Assembly: GCA_022432975.1 (NCBI GenBank)
Contig: CM039506.1
Location: 13,958,006-14,022,005, forward strand
Origin: Begonia masoniana
Lineage: Eukaryota > Streptophyta > Magnoliopsida > Cucurbitales > Begoniaceae
Reading direction: 5' to 3'
Length of the DNA stretch: 64,000 bases
In this document: piece after piece, positions 43,087-61,177 of the stretch
Layout: each line of letters opens with the position of its first letter
Position numbering within the stretch: position 1 is the stretch's first letter
Made by a program: the position numbers and the translations under genes
The notes under the pieces: model-generated
The model's input: the letters and a program-made list of their open reading frames with translations, nothing else
What the model was told of the DNA's origin: nothing
The model's database searches: none

Positions 43087-45452
43087 TGTCACGACTTGGA
43101 GGCGGGCCTAACAGAACAGCAGGTCGGGCAACCCGATCCTTGGATAAAACCCGATCACCTAGCTCAAAGCTTAGTTCGCAATTCAATAATGCTTACAAGT
43201 TCATATCCAAACCAATAAACTAATACAAGTCAAACTAAAGTTAAGTCATCACTAGAAATTCAACTAAATACTCAAATGCAAGAAATAAGTAATGCTAATA
43301 GCTCCTGAGCTCTAGCTACTCACTACTCTTGTTCTTTCCTGCAAAAGGGAGGGAGTCGTTTGGTGTGAGTGACTAACTCAGTAGGAATGGTATATTAAAT
43401 GCATGTAAAACTTCTTTTATCTTTTCATTCAAAACAGGATGAGATAACAAAATGGTTTTCAAAACATCATTCTATTGGAAATTCATTTTCATCATTTAAG
43501 GAAACCGGCCTCCACGAGCTAACGATGAGGCATTAAGTAAAATATTTGTCGCGTACATAGACGACTATATAAAAATAAGTCGTCATCATACATTTCACTT
43601 GAAAATCATCTCAGTGAAAAAGGAGGGTCACTCAAGGACCCCTCCGGCACATGAACATAGAAAGGCAGCGACTGAAGTCTAGTAACACTTCATGAGCTAG
43701 AAAGAAGAGTCAAGCAATGTGCAATCCAAAGATCAAGCTCCGTTACCCGGGTTGTTGGTGAATAAGGGCCATTTACGAAGCAACCCATATGAACAATAGT
43801 AAATAACAAATAGTAATACCATGACCAAGTTTATGGATTAGAAACCCAAGAACCATGTCATCACCGCCCTATTACCTAGTTTGTGACGTGCATATAAAAT
43901 AACTTTCATGCAGCAGAAGATGTACTAGGAATGTCCTCCTGATACTTTGACATCGAGATTGTCCAAAGTATCAAGATGATCAATTCTCTATCACAATAAT
44001 AATAAAAATCATGCTTCAATGGTAAACGTGTAAATCATACATACATATATACACGTATAAATACTGACGTGTTGGCAACAAGGCCCCGTCAGGTTTTCAA
44101 AGGTGATAGCTCACCAAAATAAAGTTTTGGAAAACAATGATGCAATGTAAAACAATCAATATAAAACCCCTACTTTTTTGTCGAACGCTCCTTCTTCCAA
44201 TTGGAAGTGCAACCTTAATAATTGGCTCGAAGTCCTCAAAGTCGTCTGAGCCTAAATCAAATTCAAGGTTAAGACTATCCAACTCAAGACGAAGGCAAGA
44301 CATTAAGGGGTCCTAAATCGGAACTAGGATGTCAATCATTAACACTATAAACGGTCGCAAACTTCAGACCATGAGTCGACACTTCCTACCTCACACGTTA
44401 ACTCGTGGTCGACAATTTCTTCAAGCGATCGACACTTAATGCTCATGAGTTGACCCGCGGTCGACACTTAAAAGTTCTCGAGTTTAAACATCAAATGGCC
44501 TAGCGGTCAACACTTCATCCATAAGTGTCAACACTTGCACGGTCGACACTTCCCTTGAAGTGTTGACACCCCAAACTCTTAGGTTTCAATCCATTTACCC
44601 TAGAAGTCAACACTTTCCTTGAAGTGTCGACACTCATAACTCTCTCTTCCTATTGTAGAGCTTGAAGTGTCGACCCACCATCTATAGTAGTTGACACCTG
44701 GGTGATTTCAAACGATGAAAAGTCGTGGAAATTGCTCCCCCTCGCCAATTTTTGCCTCCAAATGGCGACAACACCTTCACATACTCTTAATATACTAATA
44801 TATCTAAAATATTCAGATGCAATAAAACTCAATTTCTTCAATACATCCTCAACCTACAGCCCTAAACTTTAAACACGAATATGGAGAAGAAATCTTACCT
44901 AATCCAAAAGTCTCTTCACGAAAGATAGTGCACGAAGCCTCATGAACAATCTCTTAGCCAACGAATGCGACGAAACGCCCAAAGCAGGATCGATCCTCTC
45001 TCCTTCTCTTTGGCGGCTCTAAGAAAAAATGGGAATAGGGTTTCCCTAACCCTATTTATGAAATTTCTACAAAATTACATTTCAACACTTCAACTAAAGA
45101 ATTTACAAATTTCACTCAAACTTAAACTTAGACAAAAATCTTAAAAATACCGGTTTTTATAGGTCTTGCTTGCCATGGTTCCAACTTTGCTTGGCTGCAG
45201 CAAGGGGTGTTTTGTGTCGCGGCTCATGGCCTTTTTTTTTTCCTGATTTTGGTTTTTGACCCAATCATTTTTGGGTCAACTTAGGCCTAAATTTAAGAAT
45301 TAAAACATGAAATTTCAATCCTAATATTTTTATTGGTATAGATTAGGTACCAAAACTTGAAATGCAATTCTTGGCATTCTTTGGATTTTGATATTGGACT
45401 TTGGTAGTGGTAGACCCAGCTCGAGGTAGGGGTTTATTTTTATGTTCAGCAT
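43087..45452 (-). mobile_element. LTR D2 (minus strand), relative of LTR D without a long array
   Basis: On the minus strand it ends ...AAGTCGTGACA at 43087, with the family-D end pattern (TGTCACGAC...GGGCCTAACAGAA on +). An acceptor-like CCCTTTTGCAG (near 43349-43339) lies in a context matching LTR D: CTGAGTTAGTCACTCAC here and TTGAGTTTGTCACGCAC there. A 330-bp stretch (44370-44700) has about ten TCGACACTT-like motifs. A promoter-like CT-rich part lies near 45000. The 5' terminus near 45452 is uncertain. No primer-binding site adjoins 43087, so it is a solo or 3' LTR. Confidence 0.6.
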
Positions 45453-45907
45453 CACACTATTTTCTTAAACCTTGTTTTGAGACGTGTTCTCATATAAAAT
45501 GGTAAGTCCATTATATGGCTCGTCGATTTTTTTTACTAGATATTTATTACATTATTCACAGTCTTTGTCGTATAAACCAAGTTTGATCGACCCGTAAAGG
45601 GGTATGTTTTATTTAATCACATTTGACCCTTGGAGGATGTGTTTATTTTGGTTAACTAGAGTAATGAGACAGCTAACTGTATCGCGTTCCTATGTCGAAA
45701 ACTGTAAACCTGATCATGGTCTTTATTTTCGTGGCTCTAGTGATCGCCCGAGTGTTATAAATGTATATGCTTATGACATCGTTTCTGGAGTCCATGAGCA
45801 GCTCCATTGTCACTGGAATTTTAGTGATATACAATAGGGTCTATTTTATATATATACCAAAATATAGTTGAATGTTTTAAATATTTGTCATATTTGTTAA
45901 ATCCACT
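45453..45907. other. Unclassified spacer, possible Ty1/copia RNase-H remnant
   Basis: A 77-codon frame (45604-45837, +) contains DHGLYFRGSSDRPSVINVYA, which faintly resembles the stretch before the RNase H domain of copia pol proteins. There is no catalytic motif, so I hold this loosely. The rest is AT-rich with no signal. Confidence 0.3.
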
Positions 45908-46515
45908 TGTGACGGCCCCATACCCGATCGGGGCCGAGGACCTATCACTCCGGACATTTAACAGGAAACAAGACATATTTTTTTTTAAACTTTAAATCTT
46001 TACACAGAGGGTAAACCCTCATTGGAACGTAAGTACTGGATAACATTAGAAATCAGGAAGACAGGAACATTTAAACCTTTGAAAGCAGGAGTGGACGACG
46101 GAAATAAAGATAGAATACTCTGGAAGACTTAAAAAAAGAAAGGAAAAACATGAAACTGGAAGACATATTGTGGAGGAGGGCTACAGTGAATGACAGGATC
46201 GGGTGATATGGGGCAGAAGAAGTAATTAAACTGGGCGGAAGAAGCAAGGCGGAAGATGTAGGTGAACTGGGCAGATGATGTGGGCGGATGACGTAAGGCA
46301 GAAGATGAACAATGAAGATAGGTAGATGTAAACTATAGGCAGAAGTGAACTGTTCACCGGCAGAAGTGAACTACAGGCAGAAGTGAACTGTTCACAGGCA
46401 GAAGTGAACTACAGGCCGAAGTGAACTACAAGCAGAAGTGAACTGTTCACAGGTAGAAGTGAACTACAGCCAGAAGTGAACTGTTCACAGGCAGAAGTGA
46501 ACTACAGGTAGAAGT
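45908..46515 (-). mobile_element. LTR family H (minus strand), 3' terminal part left of the nested insertion
   Basis: On the minus strand it ends ...GGGGCCGTCACA at 45908. It holds variants of a 17-bp unit from about 46320, some lengthened by TGTTCAC. The LTR continues at 61183 beyond element C. Poly-purine text between 46000 and 46300 has no gene. Confidence 0.7.
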
Positions 46516-46520
46516 GAACT
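46320..46520. repeat. 17-bp array of LTR H, left remnant
   Basis: Diverged copies of AACTACAGGCAGAAGTG, several with a TGTTCAC insert (21-24 bp units). The array ends at GAACT (46516-46520), the left copy of the target duplication of element C. Confidence 0.9.
46516..46520 (+). repeat. Target-site duplication of element C, left copy (GAACT)
   Basis: GAACT stands directly before TGTAACACCC and is repeated exactly after the other terminus (61178-61182). Removing element C restores a continuous 17-bp array. Confidence 0.9.
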
Positions 46521-47577
46521 TGTAACACCCGAGAATTTCATGTAACGCACGTATGTCCTAAAATAGACTGGTTAGGAGGGATTAGTGTTGAAGGATAAAG
46601 GGATTAACAAAAGAAGAGAATGGGTTTGACAATTCAACATAAAGGGAGTTGAAAAGTCAACAACCAATAAGAAAATTCCAAGTACTTTACATGCATTAAA
46701 AGGATGAGATAAATGAATTAAATAAATGGAAAAAGGTGGCATTTAATGTTGATTCACGTTGAATGAAAGAATAAAAGACAAGTGGTGGTAGTTTTATAAA
46801 TTTAGAAAGTTTGAGTGGGCAAATTCATAAAGTAAAAATAATGGTTAGGTTAAAAAGGTGAAATGGTAATGTTTAATCATCTTCTCCCCTCTTTCTTTCT
46901 CTCCCACGATCCAGCCAGCCCTCAAAGCTCTCCCTCCTTCTTTCCATAGTTCTTTCAAGGATTTCAAGGTAATAACACGTGGGTTTTGATTTTTATACTT
47001 TGAGGTGAAGTTTATTGAAGGTTTTAGTGAGTTTTAAGTGTTTTTGGTGAGGGCTTGGAAACCCTAATTGGTGAAGTCCGAAAATTGAGTTCTAAATGTT
47101 AGATTTCTTCCTTATGTTGATGATTTGGTTGTTGAATGACTAGGTTAGGTAGATTTTAGGGTTAGATTGAAGATTGGTGAAGTGTTCCACAAAAATGGTT
47201 GAAGAACACCTATATACCCGATTCTGTTTGATGGATTTTTGAGTTGGTCAATTACTTTGCTTGGTTACTTTGAGTGAGTCAATGGATAGTAGACGTGTAA
47301 AGGTTTCCGAGTTGGGGTGGCACGTCGAAATCCGTTGAAAAACGAGTGAGTTATGACCGTTTAAAGTTTGACGGTCAATTTTGGGTGAAAATCGGGTTTA
47401 TGTATTTAAGTGTGAGATTATTTGTGTGTTGGTTAGTTTTAGGTTAAAAAGTTAGGGTTAGTTTAAGCTAGTTGAATTGTAGAATTTCTTAGTTTGTTAC
47501 TAAGTAACTTTTCCTTAATGGTTAGGTAATTGACGTGTACTTTGGTTGGACGAAGTGACAGCACGTTTTTGAAGCAG

Positions 47578-47622
47578 CCAGGTAAGTAGTGGAGTGCGTG
47601 TTTGTGCCTTCGGGCCTACACC
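47578..47622 (+). promoter_or_regulatory. Splice-donor-like site with downstream hairpin (element C, 5' LTR)
   Basis: CCAGGTAAGT is followed by GTGCCTTCGGGCC and TACACC. It is repeated in the 3' LTR at 57985-58030. Confidence 0.5.
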
Positions 47623-47837
47623 ATAGAACGGTAGGGATTGTTTGATTGTTGCTATGTTTTGCTTTGTGTCATGCATCGTGTGTCACGCCATCATGGTTTT
47701 TAAACTACGAAATTACGTGTTTTGCATCCTTGAGCAGTATGAATGAATGAAGATAAGAAAGATTTGCAACGTGGTCGTGAGTATGAATTCCTCCGACCTA
47801 TTCGTGCTTGAAGTGCACAATAGGGTTTTGCTTGAAG

Positions 47838-50588
47838 TGCACTCCTGAAGTGCACGACGGGGATTCTACGATCGATTGGGGGATTCTAATGTACGGATGC
47901 TTGAAGTGCACTCGTGCTTGAAGTGCACTCGTGCTTGAAGTGCACTCGTGCTTGAAGTGCACTCGTGCTTGAAGTGCACTCGTGCTTGAAGTGCACTCGT
48001 GCTTGAAGTGCACTCGTGCTTGAAGTGCACTCGTGCTTGAAGTGCACTCGTGCTTGAAGTGCACTCGTGCTTGAAGTGCACTCGTGCTTGAAGTGCACTC
48101 GTGCTTGAAGTGCACTCGTGCTTGAAGTGCACTCGTGCTTGAAGTGCACTCGTGCTTGAAGTGCACTCGTGCTTGAAGTGCACTCGTGCTTGAAGTGCAC
48201 TCGTGCTTGAAGTGCACTCGTGCTTGAAGTGCACTCGTGCTTGAAGTGCACTCGTGCTTGAAGTGCACTCGTGCTTGAAGTGCACTCGTGCTTGAAGTGC
48301 GCGATGAGGATTCTACGATCGATTGGGGGATTCTAATGTACGTAATGAGTCGTGAGTATGAATTTCTCGACCTCAACCTGTTCGTGCTTGAAGTGCACTC
48401 GTGCTTGAAGTGCACTCGTGCTTGAAGTGCACTCGTGCTTGAAGTGCACTCGTGCTTGAAGTGCACTCGTGCTTGAAGTGCACTCGTGCTTGAAGTGCAC
48501 TCGTGCTTGAAGTGCACTCGTGCTTGAAGTGCACTCGTGCTTGAAGTGCACTCGTGCTTGAAGTGCACTCGTGCTTGAAGTGCACTCGTGCTTGAAGTGC
48601 ACTCGTGCTTGAAGTGCACTCGTGCTTGAAGTGCACTCGTGCTTGAAGTGCACTCGTGCTTGAAGTGCACTCGTGCTTGAAGTGCACTCGTGCTTGAAGT
48701 GCACTCGTGCTTGAAGTGCACTCGTGCTTGAAGTGCACTCGTGCTTGAAGTGCACTCGTGCTTGAAGTGCACTCGTGCTTGAAGTGCACTCGTGCTTGAA
48801 GTGCACTCGTGCTTGAAGTGCACTCGTGCTTGAAGTGCACTCGTGCTTGAAGTGCACTCGTGCTTGAAGTGCACTCGTGCTTGAAGTGCACTCGTGCTTG
48901 AAGTGCACTCGTGCTTGAAGTGCACTCGTGCTTGAAGTGCACTCGTGCTTGAAGTGCACTCGTGCTTGAAGTGCACTCGTGCTTGAAGTGCACTCGTGCT
49001 TGAAGTGCACTCGTGCTTGAAGTGCACTCGTGCTTGAAGTGCACTCGTGCTTGAAGTGCACTCGTGCTTGAAGTGCACTCGTGCTTGAAGTGCACTCGTG
49101 CTTGAAGTGCACTCGTGCTTGAAGTGCACTCGTGCTTGAAGTGCACTCGTGCTTGAAGTGCACTCGTGCTTGAAGTGCACTCGTGCTTGAAGTGCACTCG
49201 TGCTTGAAGTGCACTCGTGCTTGAAGTGCACTCGTGCTTGAAGTGCACTCGTGCTTGAAGTGCACTCGTGCTTGAAGTGCACTCGTGCTTGAAGTGCACT
49301 CGTGCTTGAAGTGCACTCGTGCTTGAAGTGCACTCGTGCTTGAAGTGCACTCGTGCTTGAAGTGCACTCGTGCTTGAAGTGCACTCGTGCTTGAAGTGCA
49401 CTCGTGCTTGAAGTGCACTCGTGCTTGAAGTGCACTCGTGCTTGAAGTGCACTCGTGCTTGAAGTGCACTCGTGCTTGAAGTGCACTCGTGCTTGAAGTG
49501 CACTCGTGCTTGAAGTGCACTCGTGCTTGAAGTGCACTCGTGCTTGAAGTGCACTCGTGCTTGAAGTGCACTCGTGCTTGAAGTGCACTCGTGCTTGAAG
49601 TGCACTCGTGCTTGAAGTGCACTCGTGCTTGAAGTGCACTCGTGCTTGAAGTGCACTCGTGCTTGAAGTGCACTCGTGCTTGAAGTGCACTCGTGCTTGA
49701 AGTGCACTCGTGCTTGAAGTGCACTCGTGCTTGAAGTGCACTCGTGCTTGAAGTGCACTCGTGCTTGAAGTGCACTCGTGCTTGAAGTGCACTCGTGCTT
49801 GAAGTGCACTCGTGCTTGAAGTGCACTCGTGCTTGAAGTGCACTCGTGCTTGAAGTGCACTCGTGCTTGAAGTGCACTCGTGCTTGAAGTGCACTCGTGC
49901 TTGAAGTGCACTCGTGCTTGAAGTGCACTCGTGCTTGAAGTGCACTCGTGCTTGAAGTGCACTCGTGCTTGAAGTGCACTCGTGCTTGAAGTGCACTCGT
50001 GCTTGAAGTGCACTCGTGCTTGAAGTGCACTCGTGCTTGAAGTGCACTCGTGCTTGAAGTGCACTCGTGCTTGAAGTGCACTCGTGCTTGAAGTGCACTC
50101 GTGCTTGAAGTGCACTCGTGCTTGAAGTGCACTCGTGCTTGAAGTGCACTCGTGCTTGAAGTGCACTCGTGCTTGAAGTGCACTCGTGCTTGAAGTGCAC
50201 TCGTGCTTGAAGTGCACTCGTGCTTGAAGTGCACTCGTGCTTGAAGTGCACTCGTGCTTGAAGTGCACTCGTGCTTGAAGTGCACTCGTGCTTGAAGTGC
50301 ACTCGTGCTTGAAGTGCACTCGTGCTTGAAGTGCACTCGTGCTTGAAGTGCACTCGTGCTTGAAGTGCACTCGTGCTTGAAGTGCACTCGTGCTTGAAGT
50401 GCACTCGTGCTTGAAGTGCACTCGTGCTTGAAGTGCACTCGTGCTTGAAGTGCACTCGTGCTTGAAGTGCACTCGTGCTTGAAGTGCACTCGTGCTTGAA
50501 GTGCACTCGTGCTTGAAGTGCACTCGTGCTTGAAGTGCACTCGTGCTTGAAGTGCACTCGTGCTTGAAGTGCACTCGTGCTTGAAGTG
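47838..50588. repeat. 17-bp tandem array TCGTGCTTGAAGTGCAC, 5' LTR of element C
   Basis: About 23 units (47900-48298) are followed by an 85-bp interruption (48299-48382), which repeats part of the leader text found at 47775-47893. About 130 apparently identical units (to 50588) come next. The 17-bp period is not a multiple of three, so all three minus-strand frames stay open with the same HFKHECTSST peptide. This is not coding. Confidence 0.96.
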
Positions 50589-50943
50589 AATGTTTGACAT
50601 GGATAGTTTAATTTGTAAGTATTTTGGTATGGATAGTTGGTGTGCGGAAACGTTGTTTTGTGGGAATGTGTAGATAGTTTGGTAAGCTTTTTGATAAGGG
50701 TTTTGGAAGGAATATTGGTTAAAACAACTTAGATAAATTGGACGTGTAGTACGAATATTGGCAAATGTTTTCGTAATGTATTTTGGTGTTTTTGAGTTGG
50801 GATATTGTGTTTAATGGTTGTCGTATTTAAGGAAGTTGTAAACATATATTTTCGTGTGTTGATTTCAGGTTTTGGTATAAAGAAATTTAGGCGTTATGCC
50901 GCCCGTTTCGGTTTTAAACTATTTAACGTCGGGTTATGTTCGC

Positions 50944-52569
<1,626 letters not shown>

Positions 52570-52647
52570 CACCGATTGTTAGTATTTCTTTAACTCTTGT
52601 TAATTCCTTTCTAAGATTAGATGTTCTAACCCTTTACAGGAATAGAA

Positions 52648-53250
52648 ATGTCAAGGAACCCACAACAGCGAGGACAACTTAGAAACGAGTTTGAAGAACT
52701 AATTAAGCTTCTTACAAAGTTGGTTTGTATGCAAACCGACATGTGGAGTAGTACAGTAACTCAGAGGTTGATTTTATCTGACCGACTAGAGGCATCATAC
52801 TTGGAGCTGACTTCAAAGACAATAGAATTATATTTGGCCAAAAGGGATTGGATTAGGTCAATAGAAAGCCCTAGAGAAAGCTTAAACAAAATTACATCTC
52901 CGATATTCCGGGGAGAATCTTCTTCGCAACCACAAGAAATAAAAAGACCAAGGGAAAATTTGGATGATCCAAGGGAAGGAAAGGGGCAATGACAAAAGTT
53001 AAGGAGAAATTGTCCACAATGTTCCAAGTGTTTAAAAGCCCATCCAGGAGAGTGTGGGCAGTACCTAGGTAAATGTTATAATTGTTTCGAGGATGGCCAT
53101 TTTGCCCGAGATTGCACCAAACCTAGAGTTACTCGGTGCTTCAAGTGTAATGAACCAGGACACATGGCTAAGGACTGTCCCGCTATAAAGAAGATCAAGT
53201 TGGAGCATAGTGATCAACCAGTGAAGACCTCAGGTATAGTAATTTAGTCA
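52648..53250 (+). pseudogene. Degraded gag of element C with two zinc knuckles
   Basis: It starts with ATG at 52648 (MSRNPQQRGQ) and runs 114 codons to an in-frame TGA (52990-52992). The same frame then continues through CPQCSKC...HPGEC and two CX2CX4HX4C knuckles (CYNCFEDGHFARDC and CFKCNEPGHMAKDC, 53074-53190), stopping at TAG 53248-53250. The knuckles keep all ligands and would bind genomic RNA in a working Gag. The product is about 200 codons, well short of a usual chromovirus Gag. The capsid core is not recognisable, implying an internal deletion. The single stop is the only break within the remaining frame. Confidence 0.82.
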
Positions 53251-56922
<3,672 letters not shown>

Positions 56923-56934
56923 AAGGAGGGTGGA
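56923..56934 (+). promoter_or_regulatory. Polypurine tract of element C
   Basis: AAGGAGGGTGGA lies one base before the TGTAACACCC start of the 3' LTR. It is nearly identical to the tract of element 1. Confidence 0.85.
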
Positions 56935-58204
56935 TTGTAACACCCGAGAATTTCATGTAACGCACGTATGTCCTAAAATAGACGGTTAGGAGAGATTAGT
57001 GTTGAAGGATAAAGGGATTAACAAAAGAAGAGAATGGGTTTGACAATTCAACATAAAGGGAGTTGAAAAGTCAACAACCAATAAGAAAATTCCAAGTACT
57101 TTACATGCATTAAAAGGATGAGATAAATGAATTAAATAAATGGAAAAAGGTGGGATTTAATGTTGATTCACATTGAATGAAAGAAGAAAAGACAAGTGGT
57201 GGTAGTTTTATAAATTTAGAAAGTTTGAGTGGGCAAATTCATAAAGTAACAATAATGGTTAGGTTAAAAAGGTGAAATGGTAATGTTTAATCATCTTCTC
57301 CCCTCTTTCTTTCTCTCCCACGATCCAGCCAGCCCTCAAAGCTCTCCCTCCTTCTTTCCATAGTTCTTTCAAGGATTTCAAGGTAATAACACGTGGGTTT
57401 TGATTTTTATACTTTGAGGTGAAGTTTATTGAAGGTTTTAGTGAGTTTTAAGTGTTTTTGGTGAGGGCTTGGAAACCCTAATTGGTGAAGTCCGAAAATT
57501 GAGTTCTAAATGTTAGATTTCTTCCTTATGTTGATTGTTGGTGTTGAATGACTAGGTTAGGTAGATTTTAGGGTTAGATTGAAGATTGGTGAAGTGTTCC
57601 ACAAAAATGGTTGAAGAACACCTATATACCCGATTCTGTTTGATGGATTTTCGAGTTGGTCAATTACTTTGTTTGGTTACTTTGAGTGAGTCAATGGAGT
57701 AGTAGACTGCTAGAGGTTCCGGTTGGGTTGCACTTCGAAATCCTTTGAAAAACGAGTGAGTTATACCGTTACAAAGTTTGCCCCGGTCATTTGGGTGAAA
57801 ATCGGTTTATGTATTTAAGTGTGAGATTATTTGTGTGTTGGTTAGTTTTAGGTTAAAAAGTTAGGGTTAGTTTAAGCTAGTTGAATTGTAGAATTTATTA
57901 GTTTGTTACTAAGTAACTTTTCCTTAATGGTTAGTAATGACGTGTACTTTGGTTGGACGAAGTGACAGCACGTTTTTGAAGCAGCCAGGTAAGTAGTGGA
58001 GTGCGTGTTTGTTGCCTTCGGGCCTACACCATAGAACGGTAGGGATTGTTTGATTGTTGCTATGTTTTGCTTTGTGTCATGCATCGTGTGTCACGCATCA
58101 TGGTTTTTAAACTACGAATTACGTGTTTTGCATCCTTGAGCGGTATGAATGAAATGAAAGATAAGAAAAGATTTGCAACGTGGTCGTGAGTATGAATTCC
58201 TCGA

Positions 58205-59893
58205 CCTATTCGTGCTTGAAGTGCACAATGAGGTTCGTGCTTGAAGTGCACTCGTGCTTGAAGTGCACTCGTGCTTGAAGTGCACTCGTGCTTGAAGTGC
58301 ACTCGTGCTTGAAGTGCACTCGTGCTTGAAGTGCACTCGTGCTTGAAGTGCACTCGTGCTTGAAGTGCACTCGTGCTTGAAGTGCACTCGTGCTTGAAGT
58401 GCACTCGTGCTTGAAGTGCACTCGTGCTTGAAGTGCACAATGAGGTTCGTGCTTGAAGTGCACTCGTGCTTGAAGTGCACTCGTGCTTGAAGTGCACTCG
58501 TGCTTGAAGTGCACTCGTGCTTGAAGTGCACTCGTGCTTGAAGTGCACTCGTGCTTGAAGTGCACTCGTGCTTGAAGTGCACTCGTGCTTGAAGTGCACT
58601 CGTGCTTGAAGTGCACTCGTGCTTGAAGTGCACTCGTGCTTGAAGTGCACTCGTGCTTGAAGTGCACTCGTGCTTGAAGTGCACTCGTGCTTGAAGTGCA
58701 CTCGTGCTTGAAGTGCACTCGTGCTTGAAGTGCACTCGTGCTTGAAGTGCACTCGTGCTTGAAGTGCACTCGTGCTTGAAGTGCACTCGTGCTTGAAGTG
58801 CACTCGTGCTTGAAGTGCACTCGTGCTTGAAGTGCACTCGTGCTTGAAGTGCACTCGTGCTTGAAGTGCACTCGTGCTTGAAGTGCACTCGTGCTTGAAG
58901 TGCACTCGTGCTTGAAGTGCACTCGTGCTTGAAGTGCACTCGTGCTTGAAGTGCACTCGTGCTTGAAGTGCACTCGTGCTTGAAGTGCACTCGTGCTTGA
59001 AGTGCACTCGTGCTTGAAGTGCACTCGTGCTTGAAGTGCACTCGTGCTTGAAGTGCACTCGTGCTTGAAGTGCACTCGTGCTTGAAGTGCACTCGTGCTT
59101 GAAGTGCACTCGTGCTTGAAGTGCACTCGTGCTTGAAGTGCACTCGTGCTTGAAGTGCACTCGTGCTTGAAGTGCACTCGTGCTTGAAGTGCACTCGTGC
59201 TTGAAGTGCACTCGTGCTTGAAGTGCACTCGTGCTTGAAGTGCACTCGTGCTTGAAGTGCACTCGTGCTTGAAGTGCACTCGTGCTTGAAGTGCACTCGT
59301 GCTTGAAGTGCACTCGTGCTTGAAGTGCACTCGTGCTTGAAGTGCACTCGTGCTTGAAGTGCACTCGTGCTTGAAGTGCACTCGTGCTTGAAGTGCACTC
59401 GTGCTTGAAGTGCACTCGTGCTTGAAGTGCACTCGTGCTTGAAGTGCACTCGTGCTTGAAGTGCACTCGTGCTTGAAGTGCACTCGTGCTTGAAGTGCAC
59501 TCGTGCTTGAAGTGCACTCGTGCTTGAAGTGCACTCGTGCTTGAAGTGCACTCGTGCTTGAAGTGCACTCGTGCTTGAAGTGCACTCGTGCTTGAAGTGC
59601 ACTCGTGCTTGAAGTGCACTCGTGCTTGAAGTGCACTCGTGCTTGAAGTGCACTCGTGCTTGAAGTGCACTCGTGCTTGAAGTGCACTCGTGCTTGAAGT
59701 GCACTCGTGCTTGAAGTGCACTCGTGCTTGAAGTGCACTCGTGCTTGAAGTGCACTCGTGCTTGAAGTGCACTCGTGCTTGAAGTGCACTCGTGCTTGAA
59801 GTGCACTCGTGCTTGAAGTGCACTCGTGCTTGAAGTGCACTCGTGCTTGAAGTGCACTCGTGCTTGAAGTGCACTCGTGCTTGAAGTGCACTC
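58205..59893. repeat. 17-bp tandem array, 3' LTR of element C (about 98 units)
   Basis: Same unit as in the 5' LTR, with a short interruption AATGAGGT at 58439-58446. The two LTRs of one element, identical at insertion, now differ in array size by about 1 kb. Confidence 0.96.
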
Positions 59894-60081
59894 GGTTCTA
59901 GCTCCGTGGGTCAAGGCGTGGCCGTCCTGGACTGTGTGGGGGCGTGTGCCTACTTGATTCACCTGGAAGTGAAAGATAAAAATGCAATTGAAACGAAAAG
60001 AAAACAACAGAGTGTGTAGAGACTGCATGTTAGGGTTGAGTCGAGCATTTAGTGTGTGGTTGTGCATAATTCCCTACTTGC

Positions 60082-60140
60082 TAAGCGTTAGGCTTACCTT
60101 TTTGGTGTGTTTCATGGTGTAGGTGACGATTTGTTTACAG
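60082..60140 (+). promoter_or_regulatory. Branch-point/acceptor-like block TAAGC-N5-GCTTA ... TTTACAG
   Basis: TTGCTAAGCGTTAGGCTTACC is followed by GGTGTAGGTGACG and TTTGTTTACAG|GTGCG. Very similar blocks occur in A1 (2352-2402) and A2 (25731-25791): TACTAAGC.TTAGGCTTA, ...TGTAGGTGAAGAA, TTCAG|GTGAGG. TACTAAG/GCTAAG fits a plant branch point. The inverted TAAGC/GCTTA could fold. Confidence 0.45.
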
Positions 60141-60783
60141 GTGCGTAGACTAGAACTCCAAGGATTAGGCTGTCAGTCGGAGTGTATACGGAGTCCGAGG
60201 TGCAGGCTATGTCGGGCGTTTTGACCACTGGATGTCTCGGGTAGTGGGAGGTGAATGTTTGACATGGATAGTTTAATGTAAGTATTTTGGTATGGATAGT
60301 TGGTGTGCGGAAACGTTGTTTTGTGGGAAGTGTAGATTAGTTGGTAAGCTTTTTGATAAGGGTTTTGGAAGGAATATTGGTTAAAACAACTTAGATAAAT
60401 TTGACGTGTAGTACGAATATTGGCAAATGTTTTTCGTAATGTATTTTGGTGTTTTTGAGTTGGGATATTGTGTTTAATGGTTGTCGTATTCAGACGTTGT
60501 AACATATATTTTCGTGTGTTGATTTCAGTTTTGGTATAAAGAAATTTAGGCGTTATGCCGCCCGTTTCGGTTTTAAACTATTTAACGTCGGGTTATGTTC
60601 GCTATTTTTTTATGTAATCGTTTGAAGTCAGTTTTCTACAAAATTTACGAGATTTGAAGATTTAGGTGTCGGGAGTGTGTGGTTAAAATTTCATGGATTT
60701 TGGAGAAGTTTAGCTTAAGGAAAAGTGGAAAAACAAATTTGCATGCAGTGTGACATTTGTATCTTTTCATCATGTTGTAAAAG

Positions 60784-60950
60784 TGTCGACACCAAAGACA
60801 AGGTGTCGACACCTACTGTTCATGGTGTTGCAAAAGTGTCGACACCAAAGACAAGGTGTCGACACCTACTGTTCATGGTGTTGCAAAAGTGTCGACACCA
60901 AAGACAAGGTGTCGACACCTACTGTTCATAGTGTCGACACTTTACTGTTC
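60784..60950. repeat. Three tandem units with GTGTCGACAC palindromes
   Basis: Each unit (about 54 bp) carries GTGTCGACACC, AAAGACAAG, GTGTCGACACC and TACTGTTCATGGTGTTGCAA. The 10-bp palindrome GTGTCGACAC occurs seven times in about 165 bp near the 3' end of the LTR. The overlapping 68- and 74-codon frames are repeat by-products. Confidence 0.9.
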
Positions 60951-61177
60951 ATACTTCAATTTTTAACATTTTGACGCTTATTTCAAACCAGTTTTAACCC
61001 GACTTTTTCCGACATATTTTAAACATATTTTGGCACGTTTTCCAACAAAATTCGAGGGTTCAAAAAACCCGAAAACCGAGCTGAATATTTAACGAAAAAT
61101 ATTTTAAACGTCATTTTAAACACGGGATTTGTTTGCAACGTGACGCACCGGGCCCGAGGCAGGTTCGGGGCGTTACA

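Larger units (their letters stand above)
56936..61177 (+). repeat. 3' LTR of element C (complete, 4242 bp)
   Basis: It runs from TGTAACACCC to GGCGTTACA. Parts: donor-like GTAAGT (57989-57994) with hairpin and TACACC; a 17-bp array (58205-59893); TAAGC-N5-GCTTA (60082-60096); acceptor-like TTTGTTTACAG (to 60140); the T7 site; and three units rich in GTGTCGACAC (60784-60950). Donor and acceptor would frame a leader intron of about 2.15 kb that contains the array. It defines what the 5' LTR has lost. Confidence 0.88.

Noticed and set aside
47798..50600. Large 'proteins' with HFKHECTSSTSALQARV repeats (also 58060-60067)
   Set aside because: A 17-bp repeat without stops stays open in all three frames and gives the same peptide in each. 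It lies inside an LTR and has no promoter or homology.
60725..60974. Small Cys-rich proteins
   Set aside because: They are translations of the GTGTCGACAC repeat units within the LTR.
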